From an uncultured Lachnospiraceae bacterium (lineage in GTDB: Bacteria; Bacillota; Clostridia; Lachnospirales; Lachnospiraceae): a stretch of DNA of 64,000 nt. The notes beneath the pieces were generated by a model that was given only the letters and a program-made list of their open reading frames with translations, made no database searches and was not told where the DNA came from. Below, in pieces: positions 26,679 through 34,934 of the stretch (the first letter of the stretch is position 1; each line of letters opens with the position of its first letter). The stretch covers positions 1 through 64,000 of the forward strand of contig CACXUY010000016.1 of NCBI GenBank assembly GCA_902770965.1, written 5' to 3'. The position numbers and the translations under genes were made by a program.

Positions 26679-26754
26679 GTAATTATTCAGCACCTCTGGC
26701 CGCCCCACAACGATGGATACTCAGCATCCTGAGTCTGTGGTCTTGAATAATTAC
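26679..26754 (-). repeat. Dispersed palindromic repeat, type II, between tctC and tctB
   Basis: The reverse complement matches 38112-38185. Outer arms GTAATTATTCA and TGAATAATTAC pair, with GGCCAGAGGTGCTGAATAAT at one end and the ATGGATACTCAGCATCCTGA part inside. It is an almost complete copy inside a transcribed gap of an operon, so it would form a large hairpin in the mRNA. Confidence 0.85.
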
Positions 26755-26808
26755 GGCCATTTAACATATATTAGGTCTTTTACATCTATAGAACATTTTT
26801 AGGGCACA

Positions 26809-26841
26809 CGAGGAGGCACATGATTTATACATGCCTCCTCG
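26809..26841. other. 10-bp hairpin downstream of tctC
   Basis: CGAGGAGGCA and TGCCTCCTCG pair around a 13-nt loop about 70 nt past the tctC stop. There is no clear U run. Together with the repeat next to it, it may act as a 3' stability hairpin or partial terminator, giving more binding protein than membrane subunits. That is common for such operons but not shown here. Confidence 0.45.
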
Positions 26842-26910
26842 GTTATGTCAGCCTTCATAGCTTCAGATGAAGCCCTTTGACGGCTGTATTATTATGATTA
26901 TCCGCAGCCT

Positions 26911-27954
26911 TTACTGCTGCTCGAGGGCCCCGCTGTTCTTCAGAGCGTTAACGGTATTCTCACGCCAGGAAGCGATGTAATTCTTCGCGTCCTCTCCGGT
27001 GTAGCCCAGGAAATTGATGTTGAAGTTCCCAAGGATCTCCTGATAGGACTCGGCGGGACCCGCCTCGGAGAAAGCCTTGGCAAGAGTCTCGATGACAGCC
27101 GCGTCAGTTCCCTCCTTGACGAAGACACCGTAGAAAGGTCCCCAGGGGAGATATTTCTCAAAATCGGGATACTCCTCGGTGATGAGCGGGACGTCCTTCA
27201 TGATCTCTACGGGTTCTTTGGAAAGCATGCAGAGGAAATTCAGGTCGCCGGCCTTCCAATCTTCGATACCGGACTGAACCTTGCAAACAGTGAAAGCGCA
27301 CTCACCGCTCATGACGGCCGTCTTCGCGGAAGCATCGCTGTCATAAGGAACCTGATTGAACTCCGCGCCGGTGACATCGGTGATGAATGCTCCGACTTCC
27401 CAGGGAAGGCCGCCTGTACCGGTCGTTGAAAGCTTGATGGTTCCGGGTGCCGCCTTGGCAGCATCAACAATCTCGGTGAAGCTGCTGTAAGGAGAATCCT
27501 TGCCTACTACGATTCCGACGACCTCGTCACCGATGAGATAGACGCACTCAAAGTTGTCATATGTGAGTTCGCTGATTCCAAGAACGTCATAAAGAGCGGG
27601 ATTCTCGGCTCCCATGAGGAGATTATAGCCGTCAGTGGCGGCATCATAAACGTACTGGGTCGCGACAGAACCTGTAGCCCCGGTCATGTTCTGAATGACG
27701 ATTGACTTGCCAAGGTTCTTCTCGGCAAGAGCTGACAGAGGGCGCATCAGTGAATCGGTGCCGCCGCCGGCTCCCCACTGGACTATGCCGTTGACGTTCT
27801 GCGTGGGATAGGCGCCGGAGCCGCCTGAAGACTGGGCGGAATTATTGGAGCCTGTGTTGCCGGACTGACCCTGAGTGGAGCTGCCCGTGGTGGAGCAAGC
27901 GACCATGGAGAGCGCCATCGCTGCCGCAAGAGCTGCTGCTAAGATTTTTTTCAT
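26911..27954 (-). CDS. tctC: Tripartite tricarboxylate transporter substrate-binding lipoprotein, TctC family
   Basis: Extracellular solute receptor of the TTT system, 347 residues. Signal peptide MKKILAAALAAAMALSMVAC with lipobox Cys at residue 20, then a Ser/Gly/Gln linker to about residue 48. The TctC fold follows, with GAGGGTDSLMRPL and NMTGATGSVATQY, both typical ligand-binding loops. It heads the tctCBA set and lies about 165 bp downstream of the histidine kinase gene on the same strand. Confidence 0.95.
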   Translation of the reverse strand: MKKILAAALAAAMALSMVACSTTGSSTQGQSGNTGSNNSAQSSGGSGAYPTQNVNGIVQWGAGGGTDSLMRPLSALAEKNLGKSIVIQNMTGATGSVATQYVYDAATDGYNLLMGAENPALYDVLGISELTYDNFECVYLIGDEVVGIVVGKDSPYSSFTEIVDAAKAAPGTIKLSTTGTGGLPWEVGAFITDVTGAEFNQVPYDSDASAKTAVMSGECAFTVCKVQSGIEDWKAGDLNFLCMLSKEPVEIMKDVPLITEEYPDFEKYLPWGPFYGVFVKEGTDAAVIETLAKAFSEAGPAESYQEILGNFNINFLGYTGEDAKNYIASWRENTVNALKNSGALEQQ

Positions 27955-28118
27955 TTCATTTCCTCCATATGATGTGGTGTGTGTTGTGTATGTTTTCTGT
28001 GCTTCTTGACGCTAATATTAGCGGTTTTTCAATAATTATGAAACCTACAAACCTGACCTTTGAGGTGGACTTTTTTGACCAGATGAGCGCGATCTACCAC
28101 TTCCATATCAGGCAGCTG

Positions 28119-29963
28119 CTACAATATTATACTCAACATCACCCTCATTCCTTCTTCACCCGGTTTCTCAAGCCGCATCGATGAGCCGCCTTTGAAGAAA
28201 AGCTTCAGCCGAAGAAGAATATTTGCAAGACCGATATGCTCTCCGACAAACATATGATCCCCGACAAACATATGATCTCTGTTTGGTTCCATTGTCTCAT
28301 TTGATATTTTCTCTAGCTCATCGTTCAGCTCTTGAAGCCGTTCAAGGCCGCAGCCCAAGCCGTTGTCCTCCATGACTATATCCAGCACTCCGCCATGCAC
28401 CTCGGCGGTGAGCTTCAGGAAAGCTCCTTCACGGCGGCATATGCTTCCATGCTTGAACGCGTTCTCCGCAAGAGGCTGAAGGATCATCTTGGGAACAGTG
28501 ATATGACCGGCCTCCGGACTCAGCATAAAAACCGGTTCCACTGGATATCCGAAGCGCAGGTTCTGAAGGTCGATATAGCTCTTGACGTAGCGGAACTCCT
28601 CCTGAAGCTCAACGCTGGTCTTCTCCAGGTCCATGCTGTAATGCATACGGCTGCCAAGAAGCGTTATGCAGCGGAATACCTCGTCCTGACCGTTCTGCAA
28701 TGCCAGCGCGGCTATGCTCTGGAGTGTGTTATATAGGAAATGAGGATTGATCTGTGCCTGACGCATACGTATCTCCGCCTCGCGCTGCGCATTTGCCATG
28801 AGCTCCTGCTTCGCGAAAAGCTCCTCCATGGTTCCGAGCATCCTGTCCGTCTCTTCTATCAGGCGGCCGACCTCATCTCTGTCCTTATAAGTCACCTTCC
28901 CGCTGACCCTCTGGGACAGATCCTTCGATCCCGTGATCTCCCGGATAGCGCTGTCCATTTTTCTTATGGGGCTCGTCATATGTCTAGAAATGAGCAGCAC
29001 GGCGACTATACAAATGATAAAGCAAAGGGTGATCAGAGCCACATTTCTGCCTATAAGGTGGTAGATATCCCCGAACATCGCGCTTGACGGAACCAGCTCA
29101 ACCAGCTTCAGCTCAAGATTTCCCACATGGACCGCCTCCCAAAAAGCGATTCCTTCAAAATCATCCTCGCTGAATCTCCCAAAGCCTCCTGAACCGCATG
29201 CTTCAAAGATCCTCTCGACCTTCTGATCCGTGAATACCCCATTCTGTCCGAGAACCAGGCTCACTCCCGATGAATCCGTCAGGAAACCAATGTCATTTTC
29301 ACCCGGAAAGGCCAGGCGCCGCAGCTCCTCCACCTCGACATCGAAGGTCACCGAGCCGATTACATTGCCCTCATCTCCGAGAAGCCTCTTCTGGAAGGAA
29401 AAAACCTCGACGTTCTGTCCGTTTATCGAGAAGCCATACGTACCTGACAGATGCGGACCGTAGCAATAGAGCTGGTCCTTCCTGACACTTTCAGGGATGC
29501 CGACATGATAGTAGCTTCTTCCATAAGAGCTTCCGCCCTTGCCGATAATAAAGCTTTGCCCGGATGGGTAAAGGTCCAGATAAATCTGGTGTTTCCGGAT
29601 CCCTGCCTCGGCATCCATCATTGAGCGAAGGAACAGCGTGATACGATAACCATCGACAGACTTAAGCTCCTCCTGCCGGCTGAGCCTTGCTATCTCCGCG
29701 TTCGTACTGAAGCTGTTCGCCTGGCTGCTGATATAGGCGAGCATGATCTCCATCCGTTCCCGCCTGTTCTCCAGCTCCAGCACCTTGTTCTGTATCGCCG
29801 TACTCTCCATGCGGCGCATGGTGATGCTCTGCGTGGATACCGTCACCGTCAGGAGGCAAATGATAAGGGCGGCAAGAAGGCTGACGCAAAGCTTGCCCGC
29901 GTAGCTTAAGGATTTCCACCAATTCAAGTCACGCTCCTCCTCATTTATGGAATGAGTGATCAT
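28119..29963 (-). CDS. Sensor histidine kinase, YesM/LytS type
   Basis: 614 residues. Membrane helices are at about 21-43 and 305-326, flanking an extracellular Cache-like sensor of about 260 residues. A HAMP domain (about 325-378) leads to a His_kinase block with phosphoacceptor His 408 in QINPHFLYNTLQS. The HATPase N box is LQPLAENAFKHG and the G box includes EDNGLGCGL. A six-residue unit DHMFVG occurs twice in a row before the last G box (GEHIGLANI), a recent 18-bp duplication. The start overlaps the regulator stop by 4 bp. It probably senses the transported acid and controls tctCBA downstream. Confidence 0.93.
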   Translation of the reverse strand: MITHSINEEERDLNWWKSLSYAGKLCVSLLAALIICLLTVTVSTQSITMRRMESTAIQNKVLELENRRERMEIMLAYISSQANSFSTNAEIARLSRQEELKSVDGYRITLFLRSMMDAEAGIRKHQIYLDLYPSGQSFIIGKGGSSYGRSYYHVGIPESVRKDQLYCYGPHLSGTYGFSINGQNVEVFSFQKRLLGDEGNVIGSVTFDVEVEELRRLAFPGENDIGFLTDSSGVSLVLGQNGVFTDQKVERIFEACGSGGFGRFSEDDFEGIAFWEAVHVGNLELKLVELVPSSAMFGDIYHLIGRNVALITLCFIICIVAVLLISRHMTSPIRKMDSAIREITGSKDLSQRVSGKVTYKDRDEVGRLIEETDRMLGTMEELFAKQELMANAQREAEIRMRQAQINPHFLYNTLQSIAALALQNGQDEVFRCITLLGSRMHYSMDLEKTSVELQEEFRYVKSYIDLQNLRFGYPVEPVFMLSPEAGHITVPKMILQPLAENAFKHGSICRREGAFLKLTAEVHGGVLDIVMEDNGLGCGLERLQELNDELEKISNETMEPNRDHMFVGDHMFVGEHIGLANILLRLKLFFKGGSSMRLEKPGEEGMRVMLSIIL

Positions 29964-31540
29964 CCTTCATTTTCTCCGTTTCTGAACGACTCCCTGTACT
30001 CTGAAGGCGACTGTCCCTTCACTTTCTTGAACACCCTGCTGAAATATTTAGGGTCAGGCAGTCCCACCGCCGAAGCTATCTCTGCCGTCTTCATCCCATT
30101 TTTAAGCATAGTACAGGCCTGGCTTATCCTGAATTGGGTCAGATAATCTATCGGGCTCATGCCGGTCTCTTTTTTAAATGATCTCGACAAATGTCCCTGG
30201 CTTATGCCGAGATTTCTGGATAATTCTTCCAATGAAACCTCATCGTCATAATTCTCCTCAAGAATTCTCTTCGCCCTCTGGCACAATTCCGCCGTCGATA
30301 CGCTCTCAGACTCAGGCATGTACCTCTTCTGGAGCATTGCAAGATCACCAAGAAGAACCTCGCAAAAGTGCTCCGCCGAAAACCGGCCGTCGTCGAGGCA
30401 ATATGATTCACGGAAGATATCCGGAAGATGTATCGTCTTACCCTGCTCTTTTTGCCGGGCAAGAATCCATTTGCTCCGCTGGCTGTTGTACATGGCCCTA
30501 AAATTCTCGAGCTGACGGATAGTCACAACGCCTGCTCTCTCCAGATGCTGACCCAATTCCTGCACTGTCAGCTGTATCCTGTCTTCACCCCTGTCTCCCA
30601 GCGCCGCGAACAGAACCTTGTCCAGCCACATAAGCGAGCTGATGGGCGGCAGATTGCTCCTTGAGGCGGAAGAATCGTCTTCGATGCTGACAGAAGGCTT
30701 ACAGAGATTGCAGGATACGGCAGCTTCCAATGCCTTTCTGTACGCGTCCGTCACCCCTCCGGGACAGGCTGCCCTGACAGAGATTCCGGCATGGAGGACA
30801 AATCCCGTTTCTTTTTGTATTGAAGCCAATATGCCGCGGCAGATATATTTTACCTCTTCAATATCCCTGACTCCGCTGATGAGCATGACAATCTCCGCCC
30901 TGTCGCCCCACATAGTGGACACGCCGAGCCTGTTCTGATACAGGTAGTCAAATATCATCCCCTGAAGGGAATATTTTGAAAATATTTCTTTCTTAAGATG
31001 CTGAAGGCTGACCACGCCTATGCCGCAGCTTGCCGCGTCCAGCCATGGAGCCGAGGCGCAAAGCTTCGAAAAAGCATCTCTGTCAGGGGTCGTGCCGATC
31101 GTCCCCATGAAGGCGGAAAAAAGGCTCTGTACCTGCCGGCGTTCAGAATCCTCAAGCTGCCCCGTCATCTCACGGCATTTTCCCACCGCTTTTTCGACAG
31201 CGTTGTTGACCGCCTCGCGGTCTATCGGCTTGAGAAGGTAATCGACGCTGTCGAGCTGCATCGCTCTTTTCGCGTATGAGAATTTGTCATACGCCGAAAT
31301 GAAGATCACCTGAGCCATGCTGCCGTCTTTCCTGAGCCGCTCGATGAGATCCAGACCGCTCAGTCCCGGAAGGTTCACGTCCGAGAGAATTATCTCCGGT
31401 TTTTCACGCTCCAGAATATCAAGCGCCTGTTCAGCTGATTGGCTGGTAAGCACCGTATCTATGCCGAAGGATTTCCAATCTACCAGCATCTTCACCACCA
31501 TTACTACGGGCGGCTCATCGTCTATGATCAAAGCTTTCAT
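29960..31540 (-). CDS. Response regulator with AraC-type output domain, YesN type
   Basis: 526 residues. The receiver has Asp 54 in LSDVNLPGL, the acidic pair DDE at 7-9 and Lys in YLLKPID. A long middle region of about 270 residues follows, then a C-terminal AraC HTH pair (about 420-520, ending KYFSRVFKKVKGQSPSEYR). It is translationally coupled to the kinase (ATGA overlap). The ribosome binding site AAGGGGAA lies in a short duplicated block just upstream. It is the likely transcription factor for the adjacent transporter and perhaps for the aroD/aroE pair. Confidence 0.95.
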   Translation of the reverse strand: MKALIIDDEPPVVMVVKMLVDWKSFGIDTVLTSQSAEQALDILEREKPEIILSDVNLPGLSGLDLIERLRKDGSMAQVIFISAYDKFSYAKRAMQLDSVDYLLKPIDREAVNNAVEKAVGKCREMTGQLEDSERRQVQSLFSAFMGTIGTTPDRDAFSKLCASAPWLDAASCGIGVVSLQHLKKEIFSKYSLQGMIFDYLYQNRLGVSTMWGDRAEIVMLISGVRDIEEVKYICRGILASIQKETGFVLHAGISVRAACPGGVTDAYRKALEAAVSCNLCKPSVSIEDDSSASRSNLPPISSLMWLDKVLFAALGDRGEDRIQLTVQELGQHLERAGVVTIRQLENFRAMYNSQRSKWILARQKEQGKTIHLPDIFRESYCLDDGRFSAEHFCEVLLGDLAMLQKRYMPESESVSTAELCQRAKRILEENYDDEVSLEELSRNLGISQGHLSRSFKKETGMSPIDYLTQFRISQACTMLKNGMKTAEIASAVGLPDPKYFSRVFKKVKGQSPSEYRESFRNGENEG

Positions 31541-31598
31541 GACTTCCCCTTGATTGTTTCATGATCTACTTCCCCTTGATTGTTCCATGATCTAAGAA
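31541..31598. repeat. 28-bp direct duplication carrying the regulator ribosome binding site
   Basis: CTTCCCCTTGATTGTTTCAT and a near copy follow each other directly. Each unit on the minus strand contains AAGGGGAAG, so the response regulator has two potential ribosome binding sites, of which only the proximal one fits its start. The remainder to 31765 shows no gene. Confidence 0.8.
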
Positions 31599-31765
31599 TA
31601 TGGAACTCGACCTCATCGTCACATCGTCACTGTATTCAGTTCGCATTGGTTCTCCTCCAGAAAAAATATAAAAAGGATTATCAAAATCGAACCTTATATC
31701 GTAATACCTTTGGCTCTCTAACAGTTATTATATTTAAGTCGAATTTATGTGATTCCTCGGCTGCT

Positions 31766-32935
31766 TCATCTAGTCCATATCTCATAACCCTGCCGTTTGG
31801 CTGAATCATATACCGGCTGCATGTTTTTGCTTAGTATCCCGACAAACTCCTCCCATGAATTCCCCGGTCGGTACAACTCTTGTCCAGCCCAGATCGAATG
31901 CAGATTATCCCGCCAACACCCTTCATAAAGCTTATGTATTTGGGGTTTATCATGCATAAGCTGATATAGAATATACTGGTTTTCAGAAAAACGTTGAAAG
32001 AAAGGATCCCATTTAGGCAGCCTGTTACTTTTTACTGAATTCAGAGAAGAATCCATCGGCATCAGATTCCACAGCTCATCATTCATGACAAATGACCATG
32101 GGATGAAATGGTCAATGTCATATTTCTTCAGCTGCACGGGTTCATCTGTAAATACATCCCTTACCTCATGCAAATCCAGTATCCCCTTCCACAGCAAGCG
32201 CACTTTGCTAAGCTTGCGCATCTTTTCATCCATTGGTGCCAGCTTGTAAACAAGACCGGGAACTTCCGGATTATTATTCTGAAGCCATCTGACCTTCTCA
32301 TACTGGATCCATCCTAGAATTGAAACAGTATTATCCTGTATCATACGAATCCACTCCGGGTGGAAGCGCACTTCCCTTGACAGCTTGCTGCTTGTGCCGA
32401 ATGTATAGGGCAGCGCCGTTTTGCTGATGCTGAATGCCTCGACATATGCCGTTAGTCGGCGTATGGAATTCCAGCAAACGTTGGTATCCCCGGCATTTGC
32501 GAAAAAACCTGCCAGTGCGCGGTAGGGCACCATATGTGTCAGCTGCTCTTTCGCATTATACAATTCCTTTTTATGTTTACGGATTTCATTTTTTATCTCA
32601 ACCTTTGAGGCATTGGAAGACAGATCACTCAATTCCGATAGTTTTAATATCGCCCTTTCCAGTCCGTCCCGAACACTGCCATCACTCCCCATACCGCTTA
32701 GATGTATATGGAACTCACGCACTGAATACCAAGCGTTGCAGATCATTTCATCAATAATCATATCAAACGTTGTTTCTGATATGCCTTCAGCAATCAGATG
32801 CACAATTGCCTCAAGCCAATAGAACTTATAGCAATAAGATGGGTCTTTGAGCATCAATGCGAAGCTTTGTATGTCCAAGGAATTGTAATACAACGCATCA
32901 ATCTCTAAACGCGTCTTGCCAAGGTATTGAGCCAT
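31766..32935 (-). CDS. HNH endonuclease domain protein
   Basis: 389 residues. The C-terminal half carries an HNH motif: YDIDHFIPWSF (His 276), WNLMPMDSSLNS (Asn 290) and SVKSNRLPKW, the layout of HNH nucleases that cut DNA. The N-terminal 260 residues are helical with no family I can name. The start overlaps the end of the methyltransferase gene by 31 bp, so the two are almost certainly coexpressed and may act together. A defence or mobile-DNA role is plausible from the nuclease and the island setting; specificity is unknown. Confidence 0.8.
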   Translation of the reverse strand: MAQYLGKTRLEIDALYYNSLDIQSFALMLKDPSYCYKFYWLEAIVHLIAEGISETTFDMIIDEMICNAWYSVREFHIHLSGMGSDGSVRDGLERAILKLSELSDLSSNASKVEIKNEIRKHKKELYNAKEQLTHMVPYRALAGFFANAGDTNVCWNSIRRLTAYVEAFSISKTALPYTFGTSSKLSREVRFHPEWIRMIQDNTVSILGWIQYEKVRWLQNNNPEVPGLVYKLAPMDEKMRKLSKVRLLWKGILDLHEVRDVFTDEPVQLKKYDIDHFIPWSFVMNDELWNLMPMDSSLNSVKSNRLPKWDPFFQRFSENQYILYQLMHDKPQIHKLYEGCWRDNLHSIWAGQELYRPGNSWEEFVGILSKNMQPVYDSAKRQGYEIWTR

Positions 32936-33498
32936 CGCTCCTCCCTTCCCGGACGTACATCATCCGTTATCCATGTATCAATAATCTGCAGCGACGGTAC
33001 CTCTTCCATCAGCTTCCTTAATGTGTCTTCCGTTAAATCTATGAAATACCTCCCCCTTCTCATCCCTTCAAAACTGCCATATCTGAACGATGTGTAGAGT
33101 ACCCCGGAATCCTTCAGCGCATCGGAAATCTTTCGCAGGACATCCACAAGCTCCCTTTTGGGGATGTGAAGGATAGATGCACAAGCCCAGATCCCGTCAT
33201 ACTGATTGATTGAAGACAGTTCATCGAACAGCATCTGTTTCACCGGGTTGCCGATTAATTCAGAGGCAATACGACATAATTCGGGGGAACCATCAATCGC
33301 ATCCACTCGGTAGCCGCGACTCAAAAATGCTATTGCATCCCTGCCGGAACCACAGCCAAAATCCAGAATATACGCCTGAGGTTTAAGCATATTTAGAAAG
33401 CGCTTCTGTGCATCATGCATGTCTGCGGATAATGTCCCTTCGACAAACACATTCGCATTCCTCTGATAATAATCCAAAGTTGTTTTTACTGCATCCAT
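32905..33498 (-). CDS. Class I SAM-dependent methyltransferase
   Basis: 197 residues. Motif I ILDFGCGSGRDA is at about 44-55, the acidic end of strand 2 is VDAIDGSPEL, and the post-motif region is GIWACASILHIPKREL. There is no NPPY or other nucleic-acid base methylation motif, so it resembles small-molecule or protein methyltransferases (TehB/UbiE-like) more than a restriction-modification DNA methylase. It overlaps the HNH gene by 31 bp. The ribosome binding site is weak (AAGG). A conserved block about 110 bp upstream also occurs upstream of the AAA/nuclease gene near 38 kb. Confidence 0.85.
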   Translation of the reverse strand: MDAVKTTLDYYQRNANVFVEGTLSADMHDAQKRFLNMLKPQAYILDFGCGSGRDAIAFLSRGYRVDAIDGSPELCRIASELIGNPVKQMLFDELSSINQYDGIWACASILHIPKRELVDVLRKISDALKDSGVLYTSFRYGSFEGMRRGRYFIDLTEDTLRKLMEEVPSLQIIDTWITDDVRPGREERWLNTLARRV

Positions 33499-33605
33499 TT
33501 TCTACTAGACCTTGTTAACACATTTTTACATTTAGATGTTATCTTCTTCAGTATCTGGTTTTTACAACCGTTACTGTAAATATTCATTGTTGATTGTAGC
33601 ACAGC

Positions 33606-33676
33606 GAAATAAAATCTACAATCTTAAGGTTATTTCGTACTGATCCAAGCAGATATAGTCATCATAACACCAATCA
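33606..33676. promoter_or_regulatory. Conserved upstream block, copy X
   Basis: About 70 bp, roughly three quarters identical to 38206-38272, including ATCTACAA and TTATTTCGTACTG. It lies 108 bp upstream of the methyltransferase start. Possibly a shared promoter region. I cannot assign boxes with confidence. Confidence 0.4.
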
Positions 33677-33749
33677 GTGTCCTCTCATACGGACATTATA
33701 TAGCCATCCACTCATCTAACAAACGGACAGACATTACTGTTTCCAAACT

Positions 33750-33771
33750 AAAAAACGGACCATTTGGTCCG
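33750..33771 (-). terminator. Intrinsic terminator (minus strand)
   Basis: CGGACCA and TGGTCCG form a tight stem. On the minus strand it is followed by TTTTTTAG. It would stop transcripts coming from the rloAB genes before the methyltransferase/HNH pair, making these separate units. Confidence 0.75.
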
Positions 33772-33803
33772 ATATAACTGTTATATTAGGGCTTGCTGAA
33801 TAG

Positions 33804-34013
33804 CTACCTTTTTACAACAACGTCAGCTGTAATTGGTTGTCCTTCAGCCCCGAAAAAAGGTAAAAAATAGTTGATACGAAGAAACGGTATGAAAACAACA
33901 CCCCCTGTCGGAAGAGTCGTTCCATACGATGAAGCGACTCGGTTGGGCTTGATATATCTATTATAATAGGTCATTGGCAGTGATGTGTTTATTCGACATA
34001 ATATCAGTGACAC
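33804..34013 (-). CDS. Small hypothetical protein, doubtful
   Basis: 69 codons from a GTG at 34013 without a convincing ribosome binding site. It ends 33 nt before the terminator at 33750-33771, which is the main reason to list it. The C terminus FFGAEGQPITADVVVKR looks protein-like, but I recognise no family. It may be the tail of a decayed gene. The rest of the 773-bp gap between the methyltransferase and rloB (34014-34271) shows no recognisable gene. Confidence 0.2.
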   Translation of the reverse strand: MSLILCRINTSLPMTYYNRYIKPNRVASSYGTTLPTGGVVFIPFLRINYFLPFFGAEGQPITADVVVKR

Positions 34014-34271
34014 TTAAAATACAGTAAGGGAAATATGCGGTTGTTGGCTTTATCTCTGTGCAGCATAATAGCCATAGTTGTAATAGATTGGACATCTGCC
34101 TCCAGCCACTGAAAGACAAGTTTAATGAATCGGTTGGTATTTGTGAGTAAAAACGTTCAGAAGAAAGCTAACAGTATCGATAATAACCCACATAGCTGAT
34201 TATCTGCCAGCGAAATCTGGAACCAGCTTTCACGAAGTATCCATTCACCTGAAGAATAAGCCCTGTTTCCG

Positions 34272-34934
34272 CTATGCTTTCCTTATCTCTTCCTTACCAC
34301 GTATTTCTTTGACCAACTCATACACAGTCGTGCATGGACACATCTGCGACGGCTTTGTGTACCCATTTTTTACACACTGCTCGTACATCTGCTGTGCTAT
34401 TGTAACCGCCTTACCTTCATCGCCATACTCTCTGAGTCTATTGTAGATGCTCTCGTCTGATTTTGAATACCTGTGTCCGGTTTTCTTTTCATATAACTCC
34501 CCGAAACGATGGCAACAATTCCATGATTCCTGAACTGACGACATGCTTCCAAAATATGCATGCATCCAAATCTCAAAACATGGATTAGACCATCCAACTT
34601 GTATACCTTCTCTCTCGGCATCCTCTATGATCTGGTCAAAATCCATTACTTCATCACGATCAAAAACAATCCACGGAATCATGTACTGCGCTTCATAAGC
34701 AGTCATCTCCCTGCATTTTTGAATCAGGTTTTTAGTTTTGGTTTCCACAACTTTAAGGACAAGTTTGCGTTGGATGTTTTCGGGCAGATTCTTACGCAGA
34801 CCGTCAAAATAACAGCGTTCTGTTGCTTCAGTATCCGTAACAATGAGATAATACCCCATCTCAGGGATCTGTCGTCCCTGACGTTTACTTCTTCCGGCAC
34901 GCTCCCCCATCCTGTCTTTTCGAGCCAAACTCAT
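34272..34934 (-). CDS. rloB: RloB family protein (AbiL-like defence, second component)
   Basis: 220 residues of the RloB family: a basic start (KDRMGERAGRSKRQGR), then YYLIVTDTEATERCYFDGL with the acidic residues typical of its Toprim-like nuclease fold, IVFDRDEVMDFDQII, and the signature SNPCFEIWMHAYFG. RloB pairs with an RloA-type ATPase, and the pair corresponds to abortive-infection system AbiL of lactococci. Here rloA lies directly upstream with a 4-bp overlap. RloB is the presumed effector. Confidence 0.88.
   Translation of the reverse strand: MSLARKDRMGERAGRSKRQGRQIPEMGYYLIVTDTEATERCYFDGLRKNLPENIQRKLVLKVVETKTKNLIQKCREMTAYEAQYMIPWIVFDRDEVMDFDQIIEDAEREGIQVGWSNPCFEIWMHAYFGSMSSVQESWNCCHRFGELYEKKTGHRYSKSDESIYNRLREYGDEGKAVTIAQQMYEQCVKNGYTKPSQMCPCTTVYELVKEIRGKEEIRKA

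Noticed and set aside
32905-33498. Reading the methyltransferase/HNH pair as a type II restriction-modification system
   Set aside because: The methyltransferase lacks NPPY/DPPY or PC catalytic motifs and is too small for a typical DNA methylase with a target-recognition domain.
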